DNA of 23,300 bases, taken from assembly GCA_900321915.1 (NCBI GenBank), contig ONXW01000097.1:1-23300 (forward strand). Direction: 5' to 3'. Position numbers and translations under genes: made by a program. Below, piece by piece: positions 22,578 through 23,300 of this stretch. The DNA comes from an uncultured Eubacteriales bacterium. GTDB taxonomy: Bacteria > Bacillota > Clostridia > Lachnospirales > Lachnospiraceae. Numbering within the stretch: the first letter of the stretch is position 1; each line of letters opens with the position of its first letter. The notes under the pieces are model-generated. The model searched no databases. It was not told the DNA's origin and saw only the letters and a list, made by a program, of their open reading frames with translations.

Positions 22578-23300
22578 CTACTTTTTATGCCCGCCGACCT
22601 GGCCGTTCCGCTCCGCCGCGGTGGCGCCCTCCTGCAGGCTGGTTCCTTTCAGCACGGCGTTTTTTCCGAATTTCTTCTGTATCTCCAGAACCGCCTTCTG
22701 CATCCGCTTCTCCCGGGCAAGGCGTTCTTCCTCGGCTTTTTTCTCCCTCTCCCTCGCCTCATAGTCGGTAAACATATCCAGCTGCTCATAGCGCGGCGCT
22801 TCCTTCTCCCGCTGCTCCGGCTCCACGTGGACGGCAGCCGTGTACATCCTGCGCACCAGGAGGTCCGGCTCCACAATCCTGTCGTAAAGGCGGAGCATGG
22901 CGGAGATAATAATCTCCCCGGAGGATGTGCGCCGGCCCAGGTTTTCCGAGCCGTAGGCCCTCTTCGGCACCTCCCGCCCGTAATGGTCCGTCTCTGTGGG
23001 AATCTTCACCTTTTTCCGGAGCTCCGGATCCTGCAGGTTCAGGATATCGTACCCCACCGTCAGGGTGACCTGATCCGTGGTGAGTCCTTTTTCCGCCAGG
23101 TCCAGGACCAGGAATTCCGCCATCTCCCGGACAACCATGCGGGCCATTCCGGCGCTGTAGGGCTTCTGCAGCACCTGTCCTGAGCTGATGCTGGACGATT
23201 CCGGCCGGTAGGCCTTGATGTCCGCGATGGTGCAGGGCTCCCACCCCCAGGCGTGGTCGATGAGCAGCTCCGCGTTTACACCGAACAGGCTGTAGAGGAG
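22578..23300 (-). CDS. Y-family DNA polymerase (UvrX/DinB-like), 5' end cut by window edge
   Basis: The minus frame is open from the stop at 22578 to the right edge, giving the last 240 aa. The frame continues upstream of 23174 with LLYSLFGVNAELL and IADIKAYRPESSSISSGQ, so the gene is larger than this window. The sequence YRPESSSISSGQ begins the little-finger region of translesion polymerases of this Firmicute subgroup. Further on, RYEQLDMFTDYE contains QLDMF, a beta-clamp-binding type peptide. The C-terminal FGKNAVLKGTSLQEGATAAERNGQVGGHKK-type tail is typical of UmuC/UvrX-like proteins. The catalytic palm lies outside the window, so activity cannot be judged. It is followed by the YolD-like gene. 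Confidence 0.9.
   Translation of the reverse strand, partial: LLYSLFGVNAELLIDHAWGWEPCTIADIKAYRPESSSISSGQVLQKPYSAGMARMVVREMAEFLVLDLAEKGLTTDQVTLTVGYDILNLQDPELRKKVKIPTETDHYGREVPKRAYGSENLGRRTSSGEIIISAMLRLYDRIVEPDLLVRRMYTAAVHVEPEQREKEAPRYEQLDMFTDYEAREREKKAEEERLAREKRMQKAVLEIQKKFGKNAVLKGTSLQEGATAAERNGQVGGHKK

Overview
The window looks like a chromosomal segment of a GC-rich anaerobic Firmicute, class Clostridia and most likely Lachnospiraceae. Pointers are the order mraZ-rsmH-ftsL-PBP, the clostridial Rnf order rnfC-D-G-E-A-B, an scpA-scpB pair, a YolD-like protein beside a UvrX-type Y-family polymerase, and strong AGGAGG-type ribosome binding sites. I see no tRNA, rRNA, CRISPR array, insertion sequence or phage gene. 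Most genes are on the minus strand. The exceptions are ychF and a MATE exporter.

Region 1 (1-2198, minus): a partial TRAP permease small subunit, a divergent shikimate/quinate dehydrogenase-like enzyme and a TIM-barrel isomerase/epimerase-type protein. They read as a small catabolic operon, possibly for quinate, shikimate or a related hydroxyacid, behind an AT-rich promoter region. Region 2 (2603-6825, minus): the start of a division and cell-wall (dcw) cluster, mraZ-rsmH-ftsL-ftsI. It has a clear promoter, five 10-bp-spaced MraZ boxes and a hairpin in the mRNA leader. The cluster stops after one class B PBP. Region 3 (6918-9111): an ABM-domain monooxygenase gene and ychF, divergently transcribed from two promoters, then a GNAT acetyltransferase gene that has lost its acetyl-CoA loop and reading frame.

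Region 4 (9124-14516, minus): a complete six-gene Rnf operon (ferredoxin:NAD oxidoreductase, ion-pumping) with its own promoter, a structured leader of about 140 nt and a strong terminator. Region 5 (14572-20921, minus): a seven-gene run: metallophosphoesterase, scpA, scpB, dut, TPR lipoprotein, hflX and a sodium-coupled NSS transporter. It appears to run from one promoter at 20893-20921 to one terminator at 14572-14612. Region 6 (20929-23300): a divergently transcribed MATE exporter whose 3' end overlaps a convergent SOS-type module, a YolD-like protein and a Y-family polymerase truncated by the window edge.

Functionally the window is mostly housekeeping: envelope and division, ribosome-linked GTPases, chromosome condensation and energy conservation. 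I did not find a convincing new defence or mobile system. The items most worth following are the MraZ operator with its leader hairpin, the broken GNAT gene, the structured Rnf leader, the shikimate-like/TRAP cassette and the shared operator between the metallophosphoesterase and MATE promoters.
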